Shown: in pieces, positions 1 through 11,561 of the stretch
Layout of the letters: every line of letters begins with the position of its first letter
How positions within the stretch are numbered: the first letter of the stretch is position 1
Assembly (NCBI RefSeq): GCF_013409625.1
Contig: NZ_JACCBF010000001.1
Span: 3,475,001 to 3,539,000 of the forward strand
Source: Nocardioides kongjuensis
GTDB lineage: Bacteria > Actinomycetota > Actinomycetes > Propionibacteriales > Nocardioidaceae
DNA: 64,000 nucleotides
Direction of reading: 5' to 3'
The notes under the pieces: generated by a model
Databases searched by the model: none
Told to the model about the DNA's origin: nothing
The model's input: the letters and a program-made list of their open reading frames with translations, nothing else
Made by a program: the position numbers and the translations under genes

Positions 1-194
1 AGCCCGATCAGCCCGCGGGCCGCCTCGTCCACCGCGTGGTCGAACTCGCGCCAGGTCCACCGCCGACCGCTCGCCACCTCGACCAGCGCCTCCCGGTCGG
101 GCCACCGGGCCACCGTGCGCTCGAGGTTGGCCCCGATGGTCTCGTAGAGGAGGGGTGTGGTGGTCTCGCCGGCGGCGTACGACAGCTCGGTCAT
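1..194 (-). CDS. acyl-CoA synthetase (AMP-binding), N-terminal part
   Basis: An ATG read on the minus strand at 194 opens a frame that runs off the window edge at position 1, so only about 64 residues are visible. They begin MTELSYAAGETTTPLLYETI and continue with NLERTVARWPDREALVEV and RRWTWREFD. This is the typical N-terminal start of long-chain or medium-chain acyl-CoA synthetases of the ANL superfamily, which activate a fatty acid with ATP to an acyl adenylate and then to acyl-CoA. The catalytic P-loop and adenylation motifs lie outside the window, so chain-length specificity cannot be judged. It is divergent from the gene at 329. Confidence 0.8.
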   Translation of the reverse strand, partial: MTELSYAAGETTTPLLYETIGANLERTVARWPDREALVEVASGRRWTWREFDHAVDEAARGLIG

Positions 195-328
195 GCCCCC
201 ATGGTGACGCGCCGGTGACCGCCGTCACACCCCTCGAAAGGAGGTGCGTGTCGGCGACGCCGTGGATCCTGTCCACAGGCCGCCGAGGCCGCTGCGTGCG
301 ATCGAGGCGAGGGGGGAACCCGTGCTCC

Positions 329-1318
329 ATGACGCTGTCGCCACGGTCGGTGCCCACACAGGTCCAGGCGCTGCTCGACCTGCAGGGCGGCGTGGTCTCC
401 CGGAGCCAGGCCCTCGATGCCGGCCTGAGCCGTCACGACATCGATCGCATGCTCCGTCGACATGAGTGGTCCGTCGTTCACCCGTGCGTCTACGTCGAGC
501 ACACCGGTCCGCTCACCTGGCAGCAACGCGCATGGGCGGCCGTGCTCGCCTGCTGGCCGGCGGCTCTCGAGGGCCGGTCCGCGATCCGTGCGCACGAGGG
601 CCCCGGCCGGCACGGCGCGCAGACACACCCGATCGAGGTCGTCGTGGCCCGCAACCGACGGATCCGTTCGCCGGCGGGCGTCGTCGTGCATCGCTCAGCA
701 AGCTTCGAGTCGGCGGTGCAATGGAACCTGTCGCCTCCACGGCGGAGGTACGACGACGCCGTGATCCGCGTGGCCGACGCAGCCGGGCGCGACCTCGATG
801 CCATCGCGGTGCTGTCCGATGCCTGCGGGGCGCGCCGGACGACCGCGATGCGGCTCCGCGCCCGGCTCGACCAACTGCCTCGACTGCACCGCCGCGCATG
901 GCTTGCTCAGGTCCTTGACGACGTCGCGACGGGCACGTGCTCCGCCCTCGAGCACGGCTACCTCACCCTGGTCGAACGGCCGCATGGGCTGCCCGCGGCG
1001 CTACGCCAGGTTGAGGTGTCGAGCGCGGACGGTCGGCGCATGTTCCGCGACGTCGTCTACCGCGGCCGCCGCCCGGAGTGGACCCAGATCGTCGAACTCG
1101 ACGGACGCCTGGGGCACGACGGGACCACTGCCCGGGACCGTGACCTCGAGCGCGACCTCGACGCGGCGCTCGTCCGCGAGCACACGGTGCGGATCGGCGA
1201 CGGCCAGGTCTTCAAGCGCGGCTGCGCGACCGCGGCGAAGGTTGCCCGCCTGCTGCAGGCACGCGGCTGGCTGGGCGAGGCTCACGCCTGTCCGCGCTGT
1301 GCCGAGAGCCCGGAATGA
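329..1318 (+). CDS. AbiEi-type winged-helix / DUF559-like nuclease-fold protein
   Basis: A protein of 329 residues. The N-terminal ~60 residues (QALLDLQGGVVSRSQALDAG) resemble the AbiEi antitoxin winged-helix domain. The C-terminal ~90 residues (IVELDGRLGH, then RDRDLERD and a terminal VARLLQARGW) resemble the DUF559/Vsr-like endonuclease fold that commonly follows it in actinobacteria. Many such proteins are annotated as type IV antitoxin-domain proteins, but no partner AbiEii nucleotidyltransferase toxin is next to it, so a toxin-antitoxin role is not supported here. The ATG at 329 was chosen because the upstream in-frame extension is arginine-rich and non-conserved in character, and because AGGGGGGAA lies upstream. 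A strong hairpin follows the stop. Confidence 0.7.
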   Translation: MTLSPRSVPTQVQALLDLQGGVVSRSQALDAGLSRHDIDRMLRRHEWSVVHPCVYVEHTGPLTWQQRAWAAVLACWPAALEGRSAIRAHEGPGRHGAQTHPIEVVVARNRRIRSPAGVVVHRSASFESAVQWNLSPPRRRYDDAVIRVADAAGRDLDAIAVLSDACGARRTTAMRLRARLDQLPRLHRRAWLAQVLDDVATGTCSALEHGYLTLVERPHGLPAALRQVEVSSADGRRMFRDVVYRGRRPEWTQIVELDGRLGHDGTTARDRDLERDLDAALVREHTVRIGDGQVFKRGCATAAKVARLLQARGWLGEAHACPRCAESPE

Positions 1319-1369
1319 CGAAGTGTGGAGCGAGGTGCGCGCTGTCGCGGCACCACGCTCCACACTTCG
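1319..1369. terminator. bidirectional hairpin between convergent genes
   Basis: Arms CGAAGTGTGGAGCG (1319-1332) and CGCTCCACACTTCG (1356-1369) are perfectly complementary over 14 bp. Pairing continues inward with GGTGC/GCACC after one mismatch. The element sits exactly between the stop of the plus-strand gene (1318) and the stop of the minus-strand gene (1375). There is no U-tract, as is usual for actinobacterial terminators. Confidence 0.75.
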
Positions 1370-1374
1370 CGACC

Positions 1375-4692
<3,318 letters not shown>

Positions 4693-4775
4693 CAGCTCCT
4701 CATCCGGCAGGGAGTCAAGGGGCGCGCACAGGAGTGCGCCCGACGAGCCTAGTGCCGACGGGCGGTCCCGATCGT

Positions 4776-4793
4776 GATAGGCAAGCCTTACCC
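4776..4793. promoter_or_regulatory. possible iron-box-like palindrome upstream of etfD
   Basis: On the minus strand this reads GGGTAAGGCTTGCCTATC, about 84 nt before the etfD ATG. It contains the short palindrome AGGC-AA-GCCT. I count 12 of 19 matches to the DtxR/IdeR consensus, which is weak. Iron control would make sense for a protein with several Fe-S clusters, but this is a suggestion only. Confidence 0.28.
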
Positions 4794-4862
4794 ACGTGCG
4801 CGGACGCAGTGAGCACCGCGGATACTACCGGCAGGTAACTTCCCGGCGCCGTGACGCTTGCC

Positions 4863-7430
4863 TCACCGGTGGTACTTGACCTTCCTCACGGTCCCGTCGG
4901 CCCTGAGCTTCACCGCGACGCTCACCTTGACCATCTTCTTGGTCCTGGTGCCGTCCTTCCTCACCTTCCGGGCCTGGGCACAGAAGGTGAACTGCCTGTC
5001 GAGGCGAAGGTACGGCTGGCCGACGGCGGCGATCACTTGGTCGGTCGTCAGGTGCTTGCGCACCATCCGCTTGCCGAGCTTCCTCGCCTTCGCGAGAGAC
5101 ATCCGCAGGTTCGGGTTGCGGCACGAGTCGGGCCGCACGCCGTACGCGCGCTCCCACATCTGCAGGTACGCCTCGGCACCGCGGGCCATGTCGTCGACGA
5201 TCTTCGCGCCGTCGCCGGGGTGCTGGGCGTCGGCGACCCGGCGCAGGTCCTCGACCCAGTCCGGGTAGAGGCCGTACTGCGCGACGCCGTCCTTGTTGAT
5301 GTCCCACACCCGCTCCCCGGCGCGCTGCCTGTCGATCGTCACGCCACCGAGGCCGGTGAACGGGTACCGCACCGGGTTGGGTACGTCGGCGCCACGCGGG
5401 TTGCCCTGCGCGCCGAGGCCGTTGATGTCGGCGCCGAAGCCGAAGCCGAAGTAGTAGCGCGGGTCGGCCCAGCCGAGGTGGCGGCGCCACTTGGCGACGA
5501 AGCCGGTCGAGTCGCCGGCGTACGGCGTGATGAACCCGCCGGCCCGGTAGATGCGCGGGTAGGTGTCGGGCGTCGACCACGAGTGGCTGGAGATCACACC
5601 GGCGTACCGCAGGTCCTCGATGACGTCCATCGAGGCGGAGCGCGCCTTGACCGAGAGGTGGTCGGGGTCGAAGACCATCTTGCGCTTCGCGAGCCCCTCG
5701 ATCGTGTGCACGCCGAGCTCGGTGAGGCCGCGCTTGTTGCAGTGCGCGGGCTGCGGGTAGAGCGGCAGCGCAGGGAGCAGGCCGAGCACCTTGCCGAGCG
5801 CACCGAAGAGCGCGTCCTGCTGACCCGCGGTGATGTCGGGGATCGTGATCTGCGCGTTGTCGGCCGACTCGCCGTCGGCCGGCTCGCAGTGCTCCATCGC
5901 CCAGAACGTGCCGGTCTCGAGGAAGTTCGCGGCGTTGACCAGCGGCCCGATCGCGCCCGCGTCGCCGGCGACACCCGCCAACGCGTTGTCGAACTTGTTG
6001 ACGAGCTCCATCTGGCGAACGCCGAGCGCCTGCATCTCGTCGAGGTTGGCGTCGATCTCCTGCGGCGTGCAGGCCGGGAAGTCGCGCCCGAGCAGGGTCT
6101 TGTAGGTGCAGCCGAACGGGATCGACGTCTCGATGCCCATGACGACGGCCATCTTGCCGGCGTTGATCACGCGCCGCGCCTCGAACGGGTCCTTCACGAT
6201 CCGGTAGAAGCCCTTGCCCGGACCACCGAACTGGGCGTCGATGTAGTCCTGCATCGTGTGCATGTCCTTGGCCTGGAGCCGGATCGAGGTCATGTCGTCG
6301 CAGGAGTTCTTCTTCAGCGGGTACAGCTGGCAGAGCTTGTTGTTCTCGACGAGCAGGTTGACGAACAGCCGCTCGCCACCCCGCCAGGCCCGCTCGAGCC
6401 AGCGGTAGTAGGTGCCCTCGTGGGTCAGCGACTCGGGCGCCGGCCAGTCCTTGAACGTCGGCCAGCCGACCGGGTCGTGGGACGGCTTGCCGGAGAGCAC
6501 GGACTCGAGCAGCGCGCCCTTGCCGCCGGTGATCTTGTGGTCGGCGCAGTCGTCGAGGGCGTACGGCGCGCCGTACTCGTGCCACGGGCGGCCACAGTGC
6601 ACCTTGCCGCCGAGGAACTCGAAGGCCATGCCGTGGGTGTGGGCGTCGACGAAACCGCGCACCTCCTGGTACGGCGTGGCGCCGCCGAACGGCTCGCCGG
6701 AGACGTTGACGTCGGCCTCGGGGTACTCCGGGCAGCCGCCGGCGAGCGCGACCTGGAAGGTGGTGCCGGACGCACCGCTGGTGAGCGCGCCACCCTGGGC
6801 GACGAGCGCACCGGCGCCGTCGATCTGGAAGGTGAAGGCGCCGTTGCCGCCGGCGACGGTCCAGTCGGCCTGCGGGCTGGGCTTCGCCGCGACCGCGACC
6901 GCACCGGTGCCGCCGCGCGTCAGCTCACCGGTCGGGGTGTGCAGCAGGTAGCCGCCGAGGCGGGTGGCCTTGAAGTAGTAGGGGCCGAAGGAGGCGCCGC
7001 CCGCGGAGAGCGTGTAGCAGCCGCCGGCCATCGCGTAGCGGTCGGCGGGCACGGCGGTGCGGGGCGGGTAGGCGGCGGTGGGGACCAGCTTCGGGTCGGG
7101 CAGGGCGCGCTCGGTGTCGACGTACGACGCCGCCGCCTTGCGCTCGCGCGCCGTGGTGGGGTCGACGACGTCCTCGCCGACCGCGAGGCCGCGGGCGACC
7201 TCGTTCTTGGTCCTCGGGTCGTTGTGGTCGTGGGGAGGGAGCAGGGCGTCGTCGTGCGGGACGCCGAGGTCGGACTTCTGCTGCTCGGCGGCGGAGGCGA
7301 GCGTCGTCGTGCCGTCGCCCGATCCCGACGCCGGCACCGCGAGCGCGACCCCGACCACGGACAGCGCGACGAGCGCGGCCAGCCCGACCCGCTGCCACCC
7401 CTGGGGGCGTGCGACCTGTGCTTCGTCCAC
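4863..7430 (-). CDS. secreted amidohydrolase-superfamily (membrane dipeptidase-like) protein
   Basis: An 855-residue protein with a Sec-type signal: a short basic N-region, a hydrophobic stretch GLAALVALSVVGVALA, and a likely cleavage near AVPASG. After ~250 residues of secreted beta-rich sequence comes VDAHTHG, whose H264-x-H266 is the metal-ligand motif of the amidohydrolase superfamily. Later DPDHLSVKAR and GVISSHSWS look like further metal-site segments, as in M19 membrane dipeptidases and their large secreted relatives. The substrate is unknown. The C-terminus ends in a very basic stretch (RKVRKDGTRTKKMVKVSVAV and beyond). The GTG at 7430 was chosen because GGAGG lies 7 nt upstream; an adjacent GTG at 7433 is an alternative. 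It precedes etfD by 170 bp. Confidence 0.7.
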   Translation of the reverse strand: MDEAQVARPQGWQRVGLAALVALSVVGVALAVPASGSGDGTTTLASAAEQQKSDLGVPHDDALLPPHDHNDPRTKNEVARGLAVGEDVVDPTTARERKAAASYVDTERALPDPKLVPTAAYPPRTAVPADRYAMAGGCYTLSAGGASFGPYYFKATRLGGYLLHTPTGELTRGGTGAVAVAAKPSPQADWTVAGGNGAFTFQIDGAGALVAQGGALTSGASGTTFQVALAGGCPEYPEADVNVSGEPFGGATPYQEVRGFVDAHTHGMAFEFLGGKVHCGRPWHEYGAPYALDDCADHKITGGKGALLESVLSGKPSHDPVGWPTFKDWPAPESLTHEGTYYRWLERAWRGGERLFVNLLVENNKLCQLYPLKKNSCDDMTSIRLQAKDMHTMQDYIDAQFGGPGKGFYRIVKDPFEARRVINAGKMAVVMGIETSIPFGCTYKTLLGRDFPACTPQEIDANLDEMQALGVRQMELVNKFDNALAGVAGDAGAIGPLVNAANFLETGTFWAMEHCEPADGESADNAQITIPDITAGQQDALFGALGKVLGLLPALPLYPQPAHCNKRGLTELGVHTIEGLAKRKMVFDPDHLSVKARSASMDVIEDLRYAGVISSHSWSTPDTYPRIYRAGGFITPYAGDSTGFVAKWRRHLGWADPRYYFGFGFGADINGLGAQGNPRGADVPNPVRYPFTGLGGVTIDRQRAGERVWDINKDGVAQYGLYPDWVEDLRRVADAQHPGDGAKIVDDMARGAEAYLQMWERAYGVRPDSCRNPNLRMSLAKARKLGKRMVRKHLTTDQVIAAVGQPYLRLDRQFTFCAQARKVRKDGTRTKKMVKVSVAVKLRADGTVRKVKYHR

Positions 7431-7554
7431 CACTTCACCTCCCGGTCCCGGGCACACCTCAGTGACCCCGATCACTGCTCCAACGACGGTCCGGCGCGGA
7501 GGTGACGGGAAAGGTGAATCCCTGTCAGATTCCGGGAGGCGGCATGATGCGTCC

Positions 7555-9024
7555 ATGACGCGGAGCGCTGGTCTGGCCGCCGCAGCTGCGTGCTGCCTGG
7601 CGCTCGCGGCCTGCGCAGGCCAGGCCTCCGGAGGCGCCGCAGTCCCCGGAGGGGCGTCGTCGGCCGCACCGACCAGCTCCCCCAGCAACACGGCGGCAGC
7701 CGGCGACCTCGCGATCGCGCGCAGCGACACCCGGGCGGACTCGGTCTACCCCGAGCTCGGCAACCCGCTGGTCGACGCACTGCACTACGGCCTCGACCTG
7801 ACCTGGGCACCCGACGCCGATCGCCTCACCGCGCGCGAGACGCTCACCTTCCGCGCGACCGGCGACGCACCGCAGATCCCCCTCGACTTCAACGAGCAGC
7901 TGGCGATCTCGTCCGCCACCGTCGACGGCGCGGCCGCAGAGGTGAGCGTCGAGGGCAACGACCTCACGATCGCGCACCCCCTGGTCGCCGAGCAGCAGTA
8001 CGAGCTGGTGCTGGAGTACGCCGGCTCGCCCGCCTCGGCACCCGCCCCCAGCCAGCGCGCCGACTTCGCGCAGGGCGTCGGGTGGAGCACCACGCCCGAG
8101 CACGAGACCTGGACGCTGCAGGAGCCCTACGGCGCCTTCACCTGGTACGCCGTCAACGACCAGCCCTCCGACAAGGCCCTCTACGACTTCACCCTCACCG
8201 CCCCGGCGCCGATGTCCGGCGTGGCCAACGGCGTGCTCGTCTCCTCGACCACCGAGGGCGGGCGCAGCGTGAACACTTGGCACCTCGCGGAGCCGGCGGC
8301 GTCGTACCTCGTCACGGTGGCGTTCGGCCGCTACCAGCACACGGACCTGACCTCGGCGAGCGGCGTGCCGATCCAGGTGTGGGCGGACGCCGACGGCGAC
8401 CCCCTCCCCGGCGACACCGCGAAGACCCCCGACGCGATCGACTGGCTGGAGAAGCGGCTCGGCCCGTACCCGTTCGACAGCTTCGGGGTGCTCGTCGTCG
8501 ACAACGACAGCGGCATGGAGACCCAGACCATGGTCACGCTGGGCGACTCGCCGTACAGCCTCTCCGAGGCGGTGCTCGTGCACGAGGCCGCGCACCACTG
8601 GTACGGCGACACGGTGACGCCCGCGGACTGGTCGGACGTGTGGATGAACGAGGGCATGGCGATGTACCTGCAGGGCATGTGGGAGGCCGAGCAGGAGGGC
8701 ACCACGATGGTGCGCAAGACGGACGAGTGGGCGGCCTTCGAGTCCGACCTGCGCGCCGAGTCCGGGCCGCCCGGCGCCTTCGACCCCACGCGGTTCGGCG
8801 ACGGCAACATCTACTACGGGCCGGCGCTGATGTGGCAGGAGCTGCGGGAGCGGGTCGGCGAGAGGAAGTTCTTCGAGGTGCTGCGCGAGTGGCCCGCGCG
8901 GGAGGCCAACGGCACGGCCGACCGGCGCGAGTACGTCGACTGGATCGAGCAGACGACGGGCGAGGAGCTCTCGGACTTCTTCGACGCGTGGCTGCTCGAT
9001 CCCGACACCCCGTCGCGCGACTAG
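7555..9024 (+). CDS. M1-family zinc metallopeptidase, lipoprotein
   Basis: A 489-residue protein. The N-terminus is a lipoprotein signal with lipobox LALAAC (C20), so the enzyme is predicted to be anchored outside the membrane. The zinc site is clear: HEAAHHW puts the HExxH ligands at H343 and H347 with catalytic E344, and NEG at 365-367 supplies the third ligand E366, 18 residues after the HExxH motif. That is diagnostic of gluzincin family M1 aminopeptidases. The N-terminal beta-sandwich domain typical of M1 precedes it. At under 500 residues it is a short M1 form lacking the long C-terminal helical domain of PepN. It is divergent from the secreted amidohydrolase, and both act outside the cell. 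Confidence 0.88.
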   Translation: MTRSAGLAAAAACCLALAACAGQASGGAAVPGGASSAAPTSSPSNTAAAGDLAIARSDTRADSVYPELGNPLVDALHYGLDLTWAPDADRLTARETLTFRATGDAPQIPLDFNEQLAISSATVDGAAAEVSVEGNDLTIAHPLVAEQQYELVLEYAGSPASAPAPSQRADFAQGVGWSTTPEHETWTLQEPYGAFTWYAVNDQPSDKALYDFTLTAPAPMSGVANGVLVSSTTEGGRSVNTWHLAEPAASYLVTVAFGRYQHTDLTSASGVPIQVWADADGDPLPGDTAKTPDAIDWLEKRLGPYPFDSFGVLVVDNDSGMETQTMVTLGDSPYSLSEAVLVHEAAHHWYGDTVTPADWSDVWMNEGMAMYLQGMWEAEQEGTTMVRKTDEWAAFESDLRAESGPPGAFDPTRFGDGNIYYGPALMWQELRERVGERKFFEVLREWPAREANGTADRREYVDWIEQTTGEELSDFFDAWLLDPDTPSRD

Positions 9025-9073
9025 GTGGCGCAGGTCATGGCGTGCGCCGGGATCCGTCGTCTTGAAAAATATG

Positions 9074-9085
9074 TAGACCGGTCTA
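9074..9085. promoter_or_regulatory. LmrA/YxaF-type operator over the tetR promoter
   Basis: A perfect 12-bp palindrome TAGACCGGTCTA. It matches the LmrA/YxaF operator core (AGACC-purine-GTCT) known for this TetR branch. It overlaps the -10 box TATTCT (9084-9089), which lies exactly 6 nt before the ATG at 9096. That geometry indicates a leaderless, autorepressed promoter. Confidence 0.78.
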
Positions 9086-9095
9086 TTCTTAAGCC

Positions 9096-9695
9096 ATGGC
9101 ATCCAAGGGAGACCTGACGAAGGCGCGCCTCGCAGAGTCCATGCTCGAGCTCATCCAGACCAGCGGCTACAGCGGCACGGGGCTCAACGCCGTGATCGAG
9201 CACGCCGAAGCGCCCCGGGGGTCGATCTACTTCCACTTCCCCGAGGGCAAGGAGGGCCTGGGCGTCGCGGCGGTCGAGCTCGCGGCCCAGCGGTTCGAGG
9301 CGCTGATCGTCGAGGCGGCCGCCGACGCCGGCGGCCCGGCCGAGGCCGTCCGCCATGCGATCGAGGCCCTGACGACCATCGTCGCCGAGAGCGACTTCCG
9401 GCTGGGGTGCCCGGTCTCGGTGGTCACCTTGGAGATGGGCGCGGAGAGCGAGCGGCTGCGGCAGGCCTGCGCGACCGCGTTCGAGTCGTGGATCTCCCCC
9501 ACCGCCGCGTTCCTCGAGGCCAGCGGGGTCGCCCCCGACGAGGCCCACTCCCTCGCGACCGTCGTCGTCTCGACGATCGAGGGCGCGGTCATCGTCTCGC
9601 GCGCCCTGCGCAGCACCCAGCCCCTGGAGTCCGCCGCCGACGTCGTGGCGGAGCTCATCGACCAGCGCTGCCAGACCCCCGGAGGGACGCGATGA
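9096..9695 (+). CDS. TetR-family regulator, LmrA/YxaF type
   Basis: A 199-residue regulator. The N-terminal helix-turn-helix reads TSGYSGTGLNAVIEHAEAPR followed by GSIYFHFPEGKEGL, the signature of the LmrA/YxaF branch. The C-terminal ligand domain contains the stretch FRLGCPVSVVTLE typical of the same group. It is predicted to repress its own operon from the palindrome at 9074-9085. Its stop codon overlaps the start of the next gene (ATGA), so the regulator and the SDR-hydrolase fusion are translationally coupled. LmrA/YxaF members usually respond to flavonoids or other hydrophobic compounds; the ligand here is unknown. Confidence 0.88.
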   Translation: MASKGDLTKARLAESMLELIQTSGYSGTGLNAVIEHAEAPRGSIYFHFPEGKEGLGVAAVELAAQRFEALIVEAAADAGGPAEAVRHAIEALTTIVAESDFRLGCPVSVVTLEMGAESERLRQACATAFESWISPTAAFLEASGVAPDEAHSLATVVVSTIEGAVIVSRALRSTQPLESAADVVAELIDQRCQTPGGTR

Positions 9696-11470
9696 CCACC
9701 CACGACGCCACACGCCACGCGCTGGTCTTCGGTGCCTCGGGCCTGATCGGCCGGCACCTGGTCCTCACGCTCGCCAACGCCGGCGCCGAGGTGACCGCGG
9801 CGGTCCGCTCGCCCGAGTCCGGAGCCCGTGTCCAGGAGTGGCTCCGCGACCACGGACTCATGCGCAGCATCAGGACGACGACCGTCGACTTCGACGCCGC
9901 CGAGATCGTGCCCGGGGGCGCCGCAGCCTTCGCCGACGTCACCGAGATCCACAACTGCGCGGGTGCCTTCCGGTTCGGCATGAGCGCCGAGGAGGCTCGC
10001 AGCGCCAACGTGGGCCTCGTCGAGAAGGTGCTCGACCTCGCCGCCGGGATCCCCGACCTGCAGCGGGTCGTGTACGTCTCGGGCTACCGCGTCGGCGGGC
10101 AGGACCCGGCGGCGGTGCCGTGGTCCGAGGAGCGCCGGGCCGCGACCTACGCCGAGCTCGGCGCGTACGAGGCGTCGAAGATGGAGTCCGACGCGATCTT
10201 CCAGGCCCGCGCCGTCGAGCGCGGAGTCGCGTGGACCATCGTCAACCCGGCCACCGTCATCGGCGACAGCGTGACGGGCGAGACCGACCAGCAGATCGGC
10301 CTGGCCACCTCCGTCGAGCAGGTCTGGGACGGCGCCCTGACAGCGCTGCCCGGCAACGACTCCACCTTCCTGCCCGTCCTCACCGTCGACTACCTGGCGG
10401 CATTCATGGTGGCCGCAGCGACGGATCCCGCGGCCGCCGGCCAGGCCTACTGGGTCCTCGACGACGACACCCCGCCGCTGGCCGACCTGCTCACGCACGT
10501 CGGCCGCCATCTCGGCGCGAAGGTGCCGCGCCTGCGGATACCGGTCGGTGCGGTCAAGCGGCTCCCCCGCTGGCTCACCAAGGCCGATCCCGAGACGCTC
10601 GGCTTCCTGTCCGCGGACCGCTACCCGACGAGGTCCGCCCTCGAGCTCGCCGAGCGGCACGGGATCGAGATGCCCGACGTCATGGTGTCCCTCGAACGAT
10701 GGGCCGACCACCTCGCCGCGCATCGCTTCGGCGCCGCCACGGGAGCTGGCCGTCGATTCGTCTCGGCCGGCGGCCTGCGGACGTTCGAGCTCGGCGCCCC
10801 CGGGTCCCGCCGGTTGATCCTTCCGGGCCTGCCGGTCAACGCGGACACCTGGGCCGACGTCGCGTCGGGCATCGGCGCGCGCGTCGTCGACCTGCCCGGA
10901 CTCGGGCTCAGCGGCGGGACCGGCGTCCGGGACTGGGCGCAGTGGCTGCCGGCCGTGCTCGAGGAGCCGACCGACCTCATCGGCCACTCCATCGGCGCGG
11001 CTGCGGCGGTGGTCGCCGCCGACCGGTACCCGGCGAAGGTGGAGTCGCTCACGCTGGTCGCACCGTTCTTCCTCCAGGCCCCCATGGGCGCCACATCCCG
11101 GCTGCGGCCGCTCGTGCGTACCTACCTGCGACGCACGGACCCCGCGCGACTCGCACGCCAGCTGGGCGGCACGGACGCGGGCGCCGGCGCTCTCGAGTCC
11201 AGCGTCAGCGACCTGCGACGGAGCAGCGCCGCGAGGGTGGCCGAGCAGCTCGCACTCGCGGGATCGGAGCAGTGGCGAGCCGAGCTGCGCGAGGCACTCG
11301 GGCGATTCGGCGGACCTGTCCGCATCGTCACGGGGAGCGACGACCCGCTCTGCGCCGGTGCGCTCGAGGAGCTGGCGTCACGTCCGAACGTGGAGCTGGT
11401 CTCGGTGCCGGGCGCCGGGCACCATCCGCAGCTGACCCACGGCGACGCGCTCGTCGACCTGCTCAGGTGA
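9692..11470 (+). CDS. SDR oxidoreductase / alpha-beta hydrolase fusion protein
   Basis: A 592-residue two-domain protein. Residues 1 to ~340 form an extended SDR: the Rossmann motif G14-x2-G17-x2-G20 and the catalytic pair Y159/K163 in YEASK are intact, and the layout resembles thioester-reductase or fatty-acyl reductase-like SDRs. Residues ~350-592 are an alpha/beta hydrolase with nucleophile elbow G431-H-S433-I-G435, a late acid (GSDDPL) and catalytic His in GAGHH (577-578). Both domains look active, so one polypeptide may reduce or epimerise a substrate and then hydrolyse an ester, lactone or thioester. The ATG overlaps the tetR stop by 4 bp, and control by that regulator is inferred. The natural substrate is unknown. 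Confidence 0.82.
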   Translation: MTTHDATRHALVFGASGLIGRHLVLTLANAGAEVTAAVRSPESGARVQEWLRDHGLMRSIRTTTVDFDAAEIVPGGAAAFADVTEIHNCAGAFRFGMSAEEARSANVGLVEKVLDLAAGIPDLQRVVYVSGYRVGGQDPAAVPWSEERRAATYAELGAYEASKMESDAIFQARAVERGVAWTIVNPATVIGDSVTGETDQQIGLATSVEQVWDGALTALPGNDSTFLPVLTVDYLAAFMVAAATDPAAAGQAYWVLDDDTPPLADLLTHVGRHLGAKVPRLRIPVGAVKRLPRWLTKADPETLGFLSADRYPTRSALELAERHGIEMPDVMVSLERWADHLAAHRFGAATGAGRRFVSAGGLRTFELGAPGSRRLILPGLPVNADTWADVASGIGARVVDLPGLGLSGGTGVRDWAQWLPAVLEEPTDLIGHSIGAAAAVVAADRYPAKVESLTLVAPFFLQAPMGATSRLRPLVRTYLRRTDPARLARQLGGTDAGAGALESSVSDLRRSSAARVAEQLALAGSEQWRAELREALGRFGGPVRIVTGSDDPLCAGALEELASRPNVELVSVPGAGHHPQLTHGDALVDLLR

Positions 11471-11537
11471 TCGAGCGGGCGAACGGGGCGGCGGGGGCTG
11501 CCACAGCCTCGGGGAGCACCAGCCCTTCCCAAGAAAC

Positions 11538-11551
11538 TGGAACGCGTTCTA
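11538..11551. promoter_or_regulatory. KstR-type operator
   Basis: The site TGGAACGCGTTCTA fits the KstR consensus TNNAACNNGTTNNA at all eight defined positions. It overlaps the -10 box TACTCT (11550-11555) located 6 nt before the ATG at 11562. A second perfect site lies at 53887. KstR is the TetR repressor of the actinobacterial cholesterol regulon; its gene is not in this window. Confidence 0.75.
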
Positions 11552-11561
11552 CTCTCCCGGG

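Noticed and set aside
329..1318. Type IV toxin-antitoxin system based on the AbiEi-like domain
   Set aside because: Only the antitoxin-like domain is present; the required AbiEii nucleotidyltransferase is missing on both sides.
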